Assembly: GCA_949293915.1 (NCBI GenBank)
Contig: CASFFJ010000039.1
Coordinates: 1 to 14,584 of the forward strand
Direction: 5' to 3'
Source of the DNA: an uncultured Christensenella sp.
GTDB lineage: Bacteria; Bacillota; Clostridia; Christensenellales; UBA1242
Length of the DNA stretch: 14,584 nucleotides
Numbering within the stretch: position 1 is the stretch's first letter; each line of letters opens with the position of its first letter. Position numbers and translations under genes: made by a program. A model generated the notes under the pieces. That model saw only the letters and a list, made by a program, of their open reading frames with translations, was not told where the DNA came from and ran no database searches. Below are positions 1 through 7,889 of this stretch, in pieces.

Positions 1-10
1 TAATTTGGAT

Positions 11-41
11 AAAAAAACTTGGCAATTAATTACCAAGTTTT
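11..41 (-). terminator. Rho-independent terminator of the HU gene
   Basis: Read on the minus strand, a perfect 9-bp stem (AAAACTTGG paired with CCAAGTTTT, arms at 33-41 and 14-22) with a 10-base loop runs into seven T residues (the A run at 11-17). It lies a few bases past the HU stop codon, the expected place for an intrinsic terminator. Confidence 0.85.
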
Positions 42-48
42 ATAACAA

Positions 49-339
49 TTATTTCTTTTTATTTAAAATTTGTTTAAAAGTTGCACTCAATTTGATTGTA
101 GGCACTTTGCAAGCAGACACTTTAATCTTTTCGCCAGTGAAAGGATTAAGTTTTACGCCAGCTTTCTTAGCCTTGATACCAATATTGAAATAACCAATGA
201 AGTGCATTTCGTTACCTTCTTGTAGATTTTGTTTAATTTGTTCGCCTGCTGCGTTCAAAATTTGTTTAACTTGCACTTGAGTGGCACCTGTTGCTTCTGC
301 AACTTGTTTAATAAATTCTCCTGCGCTAATTGTATTCAT
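49..339 (-). CDS. hup: HU-family DNA-binding protein
   Basis: A small basic protein of 96 residues of the HU/IHF family, which binds DNA as a dimer and bends it to organise the nucleoid. The N-terminal helical half starts in the usual HU way (MNTISAGEFIKQVAEATG). The C-terminal half has the beta-ribbon arm with NPFTGE near residues 65-70, which keeps the proline that intercalates into DNA. HU usually has GRNPxTGE; here the stretch before NP reads GVKL and seems about two residues longer, which fits a length of 96 rather than about 90. An AGGAG-type site lies about 8 bases upstream of the ATG. It is transcribed alone, divergently from typA, with its own promoter and terminator. Function is confident. 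Whether this is the main HU or a paralogue cannot be told from one window. Confidence 0.92.
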   Translation of the reverse strand: MNTISAGEFIKQVAEATGATQVQVKQILNAAGEQIKQNLQEGNEMHFIGYFNIGIKAKKAGVKLNPFTGEKIKVSACKVPTIKLSATFKQILNKKK

Positions 340-356
340 AAATCTCTCCTTTTTCT

Positions 357-371
357 GTTGAGTTCTTCAAC
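357..371 (-). promoter_or_regulatory. Small hairpin at the predicted 5' end of the HU mRNA
   Basis: Read leftward, GTTGA and TCAAC form a 5-bp stem around a five-base loop. With the promoter predicted at 379-407, transcription would begin near 372, placing this hairpin at the very 5' end of the mRNA, before the AGGAG site. It could protect the transcript end. Five base pairs can arise by chance, so support is weak. Confidence 0.3.
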
Positions 372-378
372 TATAAAA

Positions 379-407
379 ATGCTAACAAATTAAATATAAA
401 AAATCAA
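379..407 (-). promoter_or_regulatory. Promoter of the HU gene
   Basis: On the minus strand, TTGATT (407-402) is followed by a 17-base spacer and TAGCAT (384-379), with TGT directly before it as an extended -10 element. The predicted start near 372 gives a leader of about 33 bases ending in the HU ribosome binding site. The -35 matches consensus at four of six positions and so does the -10; the 17-base spacing and TG element raise its credibility. Confidence 0.5.
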
Positions 408-475
408 CTATTTTTAAGTACTTTTTTAAATTTTTATCTTTTTTTAAAAAAAATTAAAAAGCAGTAGAAATTTAA

Positions 476-505
476 TTAATATTATGTTATTATATATATT
501 ATACT
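476..505 (+). promoter_or_regulatory. Possible promoter of typA
   Basis: TATACT at 500-505 matches the -10 consensus at five of six positions. TTAATA at 476-481 is a weak -35 partner at an 18-base spacer. Transcription would start near 512, leaving a leader of about 17 bases. The region is very AT-rich, so false matches are easy. Confidence 0.3.
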
Positions 506-528
506 TAAAACATCATAGGAGATTATTA

Positions 529-2346
529 ATGGATATTAGAAATATTGCAATTATTGCACACGTAGATCATGGTAAAACAAGTTTAGTCAACGCCTTACTA
601 AAACAAGGCGGTATTTTTCGTGACAATCAAGAGATACAAGATAGAGTTATGGACAGCAATGATCTAGAGCGCGAACGTGGTATTACTATTCTTAGCAAAA
701 ACTGTTCAGCCTATTACAAAAATACAAAAATCAACATTGTGGACACGCCCGGACACGCGGATTTTGGTGGCGAAGTAGAGCGCGTGCTTAAAATGGTGGA
801 TGGTGTATTGCTTGTAGTGGATGCGTTTGAAGGACCAATGCCACAAACACGTTTTGTGCTAGAAAAAGCATTAGAACTTAATTTAAAAGTCGTAATAGTT
901 ATCAACAAAATCGACCGTCCAGATGCTAGATTAAACGAAGTCGGGGATGAAGTATTGGAATTAATGCTTGACCTTAATGCAAATGATGAGCAGTTGGATA
1001 GTCCTATTATATATGCTTCAGCACGCGCTGGCGTTGCTAGCACGGATTATAAAAAACTAGGCACAAGTATGGCGCCATTGTTTGATGCAATTATTTCGCA
1101 TATTGATCCGCCAAACGTAGATTTATCTAAACCTTTTCAAATGTTGGTGTCATCCACTGAACAAAATGATTATCTAGGAAAACTTGCAGTTGGCAAAGTT
1201 GAGACAGGTAGTATAAAGCTCAATCAAACAGTGTATATCAAAAATTATTTTGATAGCACCAAGTATTATTCGGGCAAAGTGGTTAATTTATTCAACTTCA
1301 ATGGGCTTAAACGCGACAATATTGAAATTGCTACAGCGGGCGATATTGTGTGTATTGCGGGTATCCCAGATATTACTATTGGCGACACTATTAGTGAAAC
1401 ATCTGACTTGGCACCAATTCCATTTGTTAAAATCAGTGAGCCTAGTGTTGAAATGACTTTTATGGTAAATGATAGTCCTTTTGCCGGCAAAGAAGGTAAA
1501 TTTGTAACAAGTAGACATTTAAAAGAACGTTTATATAAAGAAGCGGTTAAAGATTTGTCATTGCAGGTTATGGATGGCGAGACAGCCGACCAGTTCAAAG
1601 TGCGTGGTAGGGGAGAAATGCACCTATCTATACTGATTGAAAATATGCGTAGAGATGGTTACGAGTTTCAAGTCAGTCGTCCACGTGTGTTATATAAAAC
1701 AATTGATGGTGTAAAGTGTGAACCTATTGACAAAGTTGTGCTTGATGTTCCAGAAGATTCAGTTGGAACGATTATGATGAGTATGGGTGTAAAAAAGGGC
1801 GAACTTATTGATATGTCGCCTATTGGTAGTAGAATGAGATTGCAATTCTTGGTGCCAAGTAGAGGGTTGTTTGGTTATAAATCACAGATGCTTACAGACA
1901 CTAGAGGCGAAGGTGTTATGAGTAGCGTATTTGATAGTTATCAACCATACAAGGGCGATATCGAAGGGCGCAATTTTGGTTCACTTATTTCATACGAAAC
2001 AGGCGAAGCAATTACCTATGGCTTATATAACGCGCAAGGCAGGGGGAGATTATTAGTCACAGCAGGCGAAAAAGTGTATATGGGACAAGTGGTAGGTGCT
2101 AATCCTAAAGGAGATGATATTGTTGTAAATGTGTGTAAGAAAAAGCAATTGACCAATACACGTAGCAGTTCAAGTGATGAAGCGTTAAGACTAATCCCTA
2201 TTCAACAAATGAGTTTAGAACAAGCACTTGAATTTATTGCTGATGATGAATTGGTGGAAGTGACACCTCAAAGTATTCGTATTAGAAAAGCGATTTTAGA
2301 CCATCAACTTCGTGCAAAGAGCAAAAAACCTATTGTGGAGGGATAA
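529..2346 (+). CDS. typA: Ribosome-associated GTPase TypA/BipA
   Basis: A 605-residue translational GTPase of the TypA/BipA family, related to EF-G and LepA, which binds ribosomes and helps 50S assembly and growth under stress. The G domain shows G1 AHVDHGKT (10-17), the switch segment RERGITI (48-54), G3 DTPGH (72-76), G4 NKID (126-129) and a G5-like SARAG. Elongation-factor domains II, III and V and the family-specific C-terminal domain follow, and the length is usual for the family. The frame is open upstream to an ATG at 484, but the start at 529 is chosen: AGGAG (517-521) sits 7 bases before it and MDIRNIAIIAHVDHGKT is the usual family N-terminus. The stop overlaps the next start by one base, so the downstream membrane protein is probably co-translated. 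Confidence 0.97.
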   Translation: MDIRNIAIIAHVDHGKTSLVNALLKQGGIFRDNQEIQDRVMDSNDLERERGITILSKNCSAYYKNTKINIVDTPGHADFGGEVERVLKMVDGVLLVVDAFEGPMPQTRFVLEKALELNLKVVIVINKIDRPDARLNEVGDEVLELMLDLNANDEQLDSPIIYASARAGVASTDYKKLGTSMAPLFDAIISHIDPPNVDLSKPFQMLVSSTEQNDYLGKLAVGKVETGSIKLNQTVYIKNYFDSTKYYSGKVVNLFNFNGLKRDNIEIATAGDIVCIAGIPDITIGDTISETSDLAPIPFVKISEPSVEMTFMVNDSPFAGKEGKFVTSRHLKERLYKEAVKDLSLQVMDGETADQFKVRGRGEMHLSILIENMRRDGYEFQVSRPRVLYKTIDGVKCEPIDKVVLDVPEDSVGTIMMSMGVKKGELIDMSPIGSRMRLQFLVPSRGLFGYKSQMLTDTRGEGVMSSVFDSYQPYKGDIEGRNFGSLISYETGEAITYGLYNAQGRGRLLVTAGEKVYMGQVVGANPKGDDIVVNVCKKKQLTNTRSSSSDEALRLIPIQQMSLEQALEFIADDELVEVTPQSIRIRKAILDHQLRAKSKKPIVEG

Positions 2347-2600
2347 TGCGTAGAGTAGATAATCAAGAGTTATATCAGTCAGTTGTAAAAAGGTTAAAAC
2401 GAATAGCGATATCTGCATTGTGTTGCATTCCATTTTTAATTATTTTTGCGTATCTGACCAGAAACATAATCAAATCAGATGCACTAATAATAGTCATATT
2501 TGTGGCTGTTATGTTGGTTGTAGTATTAATTGTAGAGTTTATTGCACATAAGCGCGCGAACAAAAAACAAGACATTGAAGAAAAGGATGTGTTTAAATAA
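2346..2600 (+). CDS. Small two-helix membrane protein, unknown function
   Basis: An 84-residue protein that I do not recognise. It has a basic N-terminal segment, a hydrophobic stretch around residues 22-39, a second strongly hydrophobic stretch around 46-67, and a charged lysine/glutamate-rich tail, so it is predicted to span the membrane twice with short ends. Its ATG overlaps the typA stop (TAATG), and a GGAGG site (2338-2342) lies inside the last typA codons. That arrangement, rather than homology, argues that it is a real translated gene coupled to typA. A role in the typA or dnaB pathways would be guesswork. Confidence 0.72.
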   Translation: MRRVDNQELYQSVVKRLKRIAISALCCIPFLIIFAYLTRNIIKSDALIIVIFVAVMLVVVLIVEFIAHKRANKKQDIEEKDVFK

Positions 2601-2610
2601 GCCATATTAT

Positions 2611-2639
2611 TTGCCAAAAGTTAATGAATATATTATAAT
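2611..2639 (+). promoter_or_regulatory. Promoter of dnaB
   Basis: TTGCCA (2611-2616, five of six to consensus), a 17-base spacer and a perfect TATAAT (2634-2639) lie in the 56-base gap before dnaB. The predicted start near 2646 falls on the AAGGAG ribosome binding site (2646-2651), giving an unusually short leader of about 11 bases. This suggests the helicase gene can be transcribed separately from typA. Confidence 0.55.
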
Positions 2640-2656
2640 TAAAATAAGGAGTTATA

Positions 2657-4099
2657 ATGGAGAACAAACCAAAGATTTTACCAAATGACCTTAATGCAGA
2701 ACAGAGTTTGTTAGGTTGTTTATTCGTAAGTCCGCTTGCGTGTGCGGATATTTTTCCAAGTTTGGATGCAGAAGATTTTTATTCAAATGTGCATAAAAAA
2801 ATTTATAATGCAATGTTTGAGAACTACAAGCACGATAAACCTATAGACTACATTACAGTCAGTGATGTTTTACTTAAAAACGGGCAATTAGAAGAAGTTG
2901 GCGGATTGGGATATATCACAGATTTAACCAATGCTGTGCCAAGTTCGGCAAACTATAAACATTATTTTGATATAGTAAAAAACGACAGCGTGCTTAGAAA
3001 AGTTATCGAAGTTTGCGAACAGACCATTAAATATTCGTTTGAGTCAGGAGATAGTACAGCAGTTTTGTCAAGGGCAGAAAAAAACATTTTAGATATCAGC
3101 AAGACTCAACAAAAGTCTGACCTTGTTCATATTAGAAAAGGTGTAACCGAAGCAATTGATATTATGGAGAAGATTTCAGTTGACCCTAACGCATTCGTTG
3201 GTGTTAAGACAGGTTTTCCTACACTTGACAATATGACACACGGATTTAAAGCGGGCGACCTTATTATTCTTGCTGCACGTCCAGGTATTGGTAAAACTAC
3301 TTTGGCAGTTAATATTGCGAACAATGTAGCAATTAAATACAAAAAGACTGTCGCAATATTTGACCTAGAGATGTCAGTGTTGCAGGTTGCACAGCGTGTT
3401 ATTTGTTCGACAGGGCGCGTGCCTATGGACAACGTTAAGGCAGGCACAAAAGATAGTAATGTATGGAACACTATTTTTGAGACAAAAAAGATTTTAGAAG
3501 ATGCTAACATTTATGTGGATGATACCACAACAATCACACCAACAGAAATTATGTCTAAATGTAGGCGTTTAAAACAACAAGCCGGTCTAGATTTAATTAT
3601 TATAGACTATTTGCAGTTGATGAAAGGCGAGCGTGGTGGCAAAGATGTCAACAGACAACAAGAGGTTGCTGACCTTACACGTTCTATCAAACTGGCAGCG
3701 CGTGAACTTGATTGTCCAATTATACTACTTTCGCAATTAAATCGTGAGAGCGAAAAGCGCGTAAACAAAACACCACAACTCAGCGACCTTAGAGAATCTG
3801 GTAGTATTGAACAAGATGCAGATATAGTTATGTTCATTTCAGATGAACCTAGTGAAGAAGCTAAAAATGGTGAGACTGATAACCAAGTGGATGATGCAGT
3901 TGATTATTCACTCATTATTGCAAAACATCGTAATGGTATGCGTGGCACAATTCCACTCAAATGGAAGAGTGAGTTCACACAATTTTACGAGCCAGGTAAA
4001 GATATGTTGTTTACTAAGAATTTTAGCAAGGTACAAAAAGATATCAATGTGTTAACGCCGGTTGAGAATAGCGAAGTGGATGATGTATTTAAAGATTAA
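2657..4099 (+). CDS. dnaB: Replicative DNA helicase DnaB
   Basis: A 480-residue hexameric helicase that unwinds DNA at the replication fork (DnaC in Bacillus naming). The N-terminal domain (about 8-110) starts with the typical PNDLNAEQSLLG segment. The RecA-like motor domain (about 180-455) has Walker A ARPGIGKT (207-214), a Walker B aspartate in IIIDYLQLM (about D317), SQLNRE (359-364), the DLRESG segment (378-382) and an arginine-finger segment KHRNG (423-427). Residues 397-416 form an acidic stretch within the motor domain, a region that varies in the family. AAGGAG lies 5 bases before the ATG. I see no intein. The next gene's ribosome binding site overlaps its stop codon, so it probably forms one transcript with the YqeY-like gene. 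Confidence 0.97.
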   Translation: MENKPKILPNDLNAEQSLLGCLFVSPLACADIFPSLDAEDFYSNVHKKIYNAMFENYKHDKPIDYITVSDVLLKNGQLEEVGGLGYITDLTNAVPSSANYKHYFDIVKNDSVLRKVIEVCEQTIKYSFESGDSTAVLSRAEKNILDISKTQQKSDLVHIRKGVTEAIDIMEKISVDPNAFVGVKTGFPTLDNMTHGFKAGDLIILAARPGIGKTTLAVNIANNVAIKYKKTVAIFDLEMSVLQVAQRVICSTGRVPMDNVKAGTKDSNVWNTIFETKKILEDANIYVDDTTTITPTEIMSKCRRLKQQAGLDLIIIDYLQLMKGERGGKDVNRQQEVADLTRSIKLAARELDCPIILLSQLNRESEKRVNKTPQLSDLRESGSIEQDADIVMFISDEPSEEAKNGETDNQVDDAVDYSLIIAKHRNGMRGTIPLKWKSEFTQFYEPGKDMLFTKNFSKVQKDINVLTPVENSEVDDVFKD

Positions 4100-4110
4100 A
4101 GGAGATTATT

Positions 4111-4530
4111 ATGATAATAGATGATATGAAACGAGATAATATGTTGGCGATGAAAGAGCATAACCAATTAGCTAGAGATATATTAAGCGTGGTTATGAAC
4201 AAAGTTATGTTGACAAATATTGAATTGAGAGAGAAAGGTAAAGAACTTTCAGATGCAGATGTAATTCAAATTCTTCAAAAGACAATCAAAGATTTAACAG
4301 AAGATGCAGAAAATTACAAAAAGGTTGGCAATAATAATGAGGCAGATAATGTTATCGCACAGCGTGATTATATTACAAGATATTTACCTCAAATGATGAG
4401 TGAGGATGAAATACGCGCGGTCATTGACCAATTGGATGATAAATCTATTGGCAATATTATGCGTACATTCAAAACAGAGTATGCTGGCAAGGCTGATATG
4501 GCGCTAGTTAATAAGATTGCTAGAGGCTAA
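4111..4530 (+). CDS. yqeY: YqeY-like protein (GatB/YqeY domain)
   Basis: A 139-residue helical protein of the YqeY family, which resembles the C-terminal tRNA-binding domain of the amidotransferase subunit GatB. Its precise role is unknown. Visible family features are an early DDMKxDNMLAMK helix, a QKTIKDLTEDAENYKKVG segment where family members carry a similar lysine-rich helix, the YLPQMMSEDEI stretch (about 93-103), and a GKADMALVNK C-terminus (about 127-136). It is slightly short because the tail after VNK is trimmed. AAAGGAG (4098-4104) overlaps the dnaB stop. It ends one base before the dtd start, so the two are likely translationally coupled, and dtd and metG downstream give it a tRNA-related neighbourhood. 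Confidence 0.88.
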   Translation: MIIDDMKRDNMLAMKEHNQLARDILSVVMNKVMLTNIELREKGKELSDADVIQILQKTIKDLTEDAENYKKVGNNNEADNVIAQRDYITRYLPQMMSEDEIRAVIDQLDDKSIGNIMRTFKTEYAGKADMALVNKIARG

Positions 4531-4531
4531 T

Positions 4532-4966
4532 ATGCGGGCGGTTATTCAGCGTGTAAAACACGCAAAACTATCAGTCAATGACCAACTCGTGAGTGAAATA
4601 GATAGCGGATTGATGGTTATGTTAGGTGTAATGCGTGATGATGATATAGAGATAGCAAAACGTATGGCAAAAAAGATTGCGACAATTCGAATCTTTGAGA
4701 GAAATAATAAATTGAATGATAGTGTGCTTGATTTAGGTTATTCAGTTTTGCTAATCTCTAATTTTACACTATGCACAACAGACACCAGCGGAGCAAGGCC
4801 AGATTTTTCGCCATCTGCAGACAAAAATGTGGCAGAACAATTGTATTTATATGTCGCAAAAGAATTAGAAGCATTAGGTGTAAATGTAAAACTAGGCATA
4901 TTTGGTGCTGATATGCAGATAGATGCACATCTTGATGGACCTATCACAATATTTAAAAAAATTTAA
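4532..4966 (+). CDS. dtd: D-aminoacyl-tRNA deacylase
   Basis: A 144-residue Dtd enzyme that hydrolyses D-amino acids (and glycine from mischarged tRNA) off tRNA, protecting translation from non-L residues. The N-terminus MRAVIQRVKHAKLSV is typical. The active-site segment reads SNFTLCTT, where most members have SQFTL; the essential threonine is kept. Then come ARPDF (family RPSF-like) and a C-terminal DGPITIF that retains the Gly-cisPro pair used for chiral selection, though the asparagine usually before it (NDGP) reads LDGP. The frame is open five codons upstream to 4517, but the ATG at 4532 fits the family start and has AGAGG (4522-4526) before it. It sits one base after yqeY and 13 bases before the methyltransferase-like gene. 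Confidence 0.93.
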   Translation: MRAVIQRVKHAKLSVNDQLVSEIDSGLMVMLGVMRDDDIEIAKRMAKKIATIRIFERNNKLNDSVLDLGYSVLLISNFTLCTTDTSGARPDFSPSADKNVAEQLYLYVAKELEALGVNVKLGIFGADMQIDAHLDGPITIFKKI

Positions 4967-4967
4967 A

Positions 4968-4974
4968 AAGGGGG
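4968..4974 (+). promoter_or_regulatory. Ribosome binding site that fixes the GTG start at 4980
   Basis: AAGGGGG lies directly after the dtd stop codon and five bases before GTG at 4980. Upstream in-frame ATG codons (4923, 4935) sit inside dtd without a comparable site, so GTG at 4980 is preferred. Confidence 0.75.
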
Positions 4975-4979
4975 AATTA

Positions 4980-5570
4980 GTGGAAAAGTTGGTTGACACA
5001 TCAAAATCAATTTATGACAAAATCGTAAATAAGATGACCAAGCATCTTGATAGATTGAGTTTTAAAAAAGTTATAGATGCGGGCAGTGGCAAAACTAGTG
5101 CTAGCCTTGCGCTTAAATATTTCCCTAACGCTAATGTGGATGCTATAATTTTTCCAGGAGATAATAGGAAGAAAAATCCGCTAGAAAACGCAATTGGTTC
5201 AAATAGATTAGATGTGATAGAAGTGGATATTTGTACAACTTGTTTTAGGCGGAAATATGACTTTTGTTTTGTTCATTTGACATTGGGCGAAGCGCAAAAA
5301 TTTGGCAACTCGTTTGAAAATTTATTTCATCAACTTATGGATATTCGTGCGGATTACTTTTTAATTATTGATATATTTGAAGACCCTTGTGTGCATTTTA
5401 GATATGTTGAGCAGTATTTAAAAGAAAAAGGTTACAAGATTTTAAAACGCAAGAAATTTAAAAATCCTAATCCAGAACATTATCCAAAGGTTAAGCACGA
5501 TAAATACAAACTTGAATTTGATAGCAAGCATTATGTAGCATATTTAATCAAAAGAATAATACAAGAATAA
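4980..5570 (+). CDS. Methyltransferase-like protein, unknown function
   Basis: A 196-residue protein resembling a class I SAM-dependent methyltransferase. VIDAGSGKTS (31-40) fits motif I at the end of the first strand of a Rossmann-like fold. DVIEVDI (about 80-86) and YDFCFVHLTLGEA (about 95-107) resemble later core strands, and a C-terminal part is rich in lysine and aromatic residues. GSGKTS superficially recalls a P-loop, but the strand-glycine pattern and the following helix fit a methyltransferase better. The acidic residue usual after the second strand is not obvious (AIIFPGD), so SAM binding is uncertain. No catalytic motif such as NPPY is seen, and I cannot name a substrate. The company of dtd, yqeY and metG hints at RNA, but that is inference. 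Start is GTG. Confidence 0.72.
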   Translation: MEKLVDTSKSIYDKIVNKMTKHLDRLSFKKVIDAGSGKTSASLALKYFPNANVDAIIFPGDNRKKNPLENAIGSNRLDVIEVDICTTCFRRKYDFCFVHLTLGEAQKFGNSFENLFHQLMDIRADYFLIIDIFEDPCVHFRYVEQYLKEKGYKILKRKKFKNPNPEHYPKVKHDKYKLEFDSKHYVAYLIKRIIQE

Positions 5571-5664
5571 GAGATTCTATTCAAAAACGATAAATAAAAA
5601 TATTTAAAATTAAAAACTTATCAATCAAAAAAAATAATTATAACACTATATAAAAGGAGCATAA

Positions 5665-7665
5665 ATGAATAAAGAAAAATTTTATATCACAACCGCAATT
5701 GCTTACACTTCGGGCAAGCCACATATAGGCAACACATATGAGGCAATTTTTGCTGACAGTATAGCGAGAGCAAAGCGAATGCAAGGATATGATGTTTTCT
5801 TTATGACAGGCACAGATGAGCATGGTCAAAAGATTGAATTAAAGGCACAAGAAGCGGGTATCACACCTAAACGATTTGTGGATAATATAGCAAATGAGAT
5901 TCGTTCGCTTTGGGACTTAATGAATGTGTCGTATGATAAATTTATCCGAACAACTGATGCTGAACACGAAAGAATAGTACAGAAAATTTTTAGAAAGTTT
6001 TATGAACAAGGCGATATTTATAAAGCTGAGTACAAAGGGTTATATTGTACACCATGTGAAAGTTTTTGGACAGAAAGTCAATTAGTCGATGGCAAATGTC
6101 CAGATTGTGGTAGAGATGTACAGCCTGCGACAGAAGAAGCATATTTTTTCAAAATGAATAAATATGCAACTAGATTGCTTAAACATATTATTACGCATCC
6201 AGAATTTATTCAGCCAGTTAGTAGAAAAAATGAAATGATGAATAACTTTTTGCTTGCGGATGAATTTGTGGGTAAAACAGACAATGAAATTTTAACCGCT
6301 ATTGAGAATGGGACAATTAAAACAAAATTGCAAGACCTTTGTGTGTCACGCACCAGTTTTAAGTGGGGTATCCCGGTTGATTTTGATAATAGGCACGTTG
6401 TGTATGTTTGGCTTGATGCACTCAATAATTACATTACAGGTATAGGATTTGATACAGAGAATGTTGGCGAACAGTTTAAACGCTTGTGGCCAGCAGATGT
6501 GCATATCATAGGCAAAGATATTGTTCGTTTTCACGTAATATATTGGCCAATTTTCTTGATGGCGTTAGGTTTAGAATTGCCAAAACAAGTGTTGGGGCAT
6601 CCTTGGTTATTGCAAGGTGGCGAAAAGATGAGTAAATCAAAAGGTAACGTACTATATGCTGATGACTTATCATCCATCTTTGGTGTGGATAGTGTGCGTT
6701 ATTATGTGTTGAAAGAAATGCCATTCAATGCGGATGGAACAATCACTTGGGACTTGTTGTGTGAGCGTAATAATACTGATTTGTCTAACACGCTTGGCAA
6801 TCTTGTTAAGCGTACAATTGGTATGGTTAATCAGTATTTAGCTGGTAGGGCGATAAATACAGATGAATATACACCTATTGATGATGAACTTATTAAAATT
6901 GCAAAATCTGTTCGTGATAACGTTATGAACAAAATGAATGAGTATAAGGTGGCGGATGCGCTTGAAGAATTGTGGACATTATTTAGGCGCGCCAATAAAT
7001 ATATTGATGAGAACGAACCTTGGTCATTAAATAAGACGGATGATAATAAAAATAGATTAAATCAAGTGCTTTATAATTTGCTAGAATGTATCAATATTGG
7101 TGCACATCTTATTGCACCTTTTATGCCAGAAACTTCTAAAGAAATTTTAGCTGAGATAGGGGTTAATGTACGTGACTATTCAGATTTAGACAAATTTGGA
7201 CAAGCGCGAGAATATCGTGTTACAAATAATCCAAAAATTTTATTTGAGCGTATTCGCTTAGCCGATATTCAACCACGAATTGATGAAATTGTAAAGAAAC
7301 AAATTCGCGACAACGCACCACTTATCAAGTTTGAACCAGCTGAGCCTATCACAATTGATGACTTTGCTAAAATTCAAATGCGAGTTGGCTTAGTGCTAGA
7401 TTGTGAAGCTGTGCCTAAATCAAAACTACTTCATTCAACAGTACGCGTTGGGACAAAAACGCTGTCAATCTTAAGCGGTATTGCAAAATATTACACGCCA
7501 GAGCAATTAAAGGGTAAGAAAGTTGTTGTAGTTACCAATCTTCCAGCACGCGAGATGAAAGGATTGTTGAGTGAAGGTATGATACTCTGTGCAGAAGATT
7601 CATTGGGTAACGTGACAATAATTTCGCCCGAAGAAGATTTAGCGGATGGGAGTTTAATAAGTTAA
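5665..7665 (+). CDS. metG: Methionyl-tRNA synthetase
   Basis: A 666-residue class I synthetase that charges tRNA-Met and initiator tRNA with methionine. The nucleotide-binding signatures are HIGN (20-23, a variant of HIGH I recall from clostridial enzymes) and KMSKS (321-325). A zinc-knuckle-type region has C128, C131, C145 and C148 in two CxxC pairs. The anticodon-binding helical domain covers roughly 370-540, and a C-terminal OB-fold tRNA-binding domain (about 565-666, starting FAKIQMRVG) aids tRNA capture and dimerisation. Compared with the usual NNFLKPGLQDLC, about 22 extra residues appear at 197-221. AAGGAG lies 5 bases before the ATG. A 94-base gap separates it from the upstream gene; I see no T-box leader there. 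A strong terminator follows the stop codon. Confidence 0.97.
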   Translation: MNKEKFYITTAIAYTSGKPHIGNTYEAIFADSIARAKRMQGYDVFFMTGTDEHGQKIELKAQEAGITPKRFVDNIANEIRSLWDLMNVSYDKFIRTTDAEHERIVQKIFRKFYEQGDIYKAEYKGLYCTPCESFWTESQLVDGKCPDCGRDVQPATEEAYFFKMNKYATRLLKHIITHPEFIQPVSRKNEMMNNFLLADEFVGKTDNEILTAIENGTIKTKLQDLCVSRTSFKWGIPVDFDNRHVVYVWLDALNNYITGIGFDTENVGEQFKRLWPADVHIIGKDIVRFHVIYWPIFLMALGLELPKQVLGHPWLLQGGEKMSKSKGNVLYADDLSSIFGVDSVRYYVLKEMPFNADGTITWDLLCERNNTDLSNTLGNLVKRTIGMVNQYLAGRAINTDEYTPIDDELIKIAKSVRDNVMNKMNEYKVADALEELWTLFRRANKYIDENEPWSLNKTDDNKNRLNQVLYNLLECINIGAHLIAPFMPETSKEILAEIGVNVRDYSDLDKFGQAREYRVTNNPKILFERIRLADIQPRIDEIVKKQIRDNAPLIKFEPAEPITIDDFAKIQMRVGLVLDCEAVPKSKLLHSTVRVGTKTLSILSGIAKYYTPEQLKGKKVVVVTNLPAREMKGLLSEGMILCAEDSLGNVTIISPEEDLADGSLIS

Positions 7666-7669
7666 AAAT

Positions 7670-7697
7670 TTTGCCTAAGTTTTAGGCAAATTTTTTT
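7670..7697 (+). terminator. Rho-independent terminator after metG
   Basis: A perfect 9-bp stem (TTTGCCTAA at 7670-7678 with TTAGGCAAA at 7682-7690) closes a three-base loop and is followed by seven T residues. It begins five bases after the metG stop and should end the transcript of the first block. Confidence 0.9.
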
Positions 7698-7717
7698 ATT
7701 TTTGTAATAGATTAAAT

Positions 7718-7740
7718 AATAATATTGGCGTAATATTATT
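7718..7740. repeat. 9-bp inverted repeat with GGCGT loop
   Basis: AATAATATT (7718-7726) and AATATTATT (7732-7740) are perfect inverted copies around GGCGT. The stem is all A/T and no T run follows, so it is not a good terminator. It could be an operator or chance in AT-rich DNA. Confidence 0.4.
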
Positions 7741-7889
7741 TAAAATTATTGAGTTGATATTTAAGTTTGTTAAAAATAAAAATTAAATATAACTTTATGT
7801 GTTTTTATTTGTGTTTTTTATATAATTATCGCTAAACATACAACTTTATTAATTTTAAAAATTAGTCATATAATTTTTTTTAATTTTAA

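Noticed and set aside
484..528. Earlier ATG start for typA
   Set aside because: The 15 extra codons precede the AGGAG site and family N-terminus at 529 and are drawn from AT-rich leader sequence.
714..1598. Long open frames opposite typA and other core genes
   Set aside because: They are antisense shadows of strongly conserved genes with no ribosome binding sites and composition unlike real proteins.
4923..4979. ATG start of the methyltransferase-like gene inside dtd
   Set aside because: No ribosome binding site there, while AAGGGGG is ideally placed for GTG 4980.
5072..5101. P-loop NTPase reading of GSGKTS in the methyltransferase-like protein
   Set aside because: The motif follows the first strand as VIDAGSG, lacks the GxxxxGK[ST] spacing, and no Walker B is seen.
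5571..5664. T-box or other tRNA-sensing leader before metG
   Set aside because: Only 94 AT-rich bases, with no stem series and no terminator hairpin.
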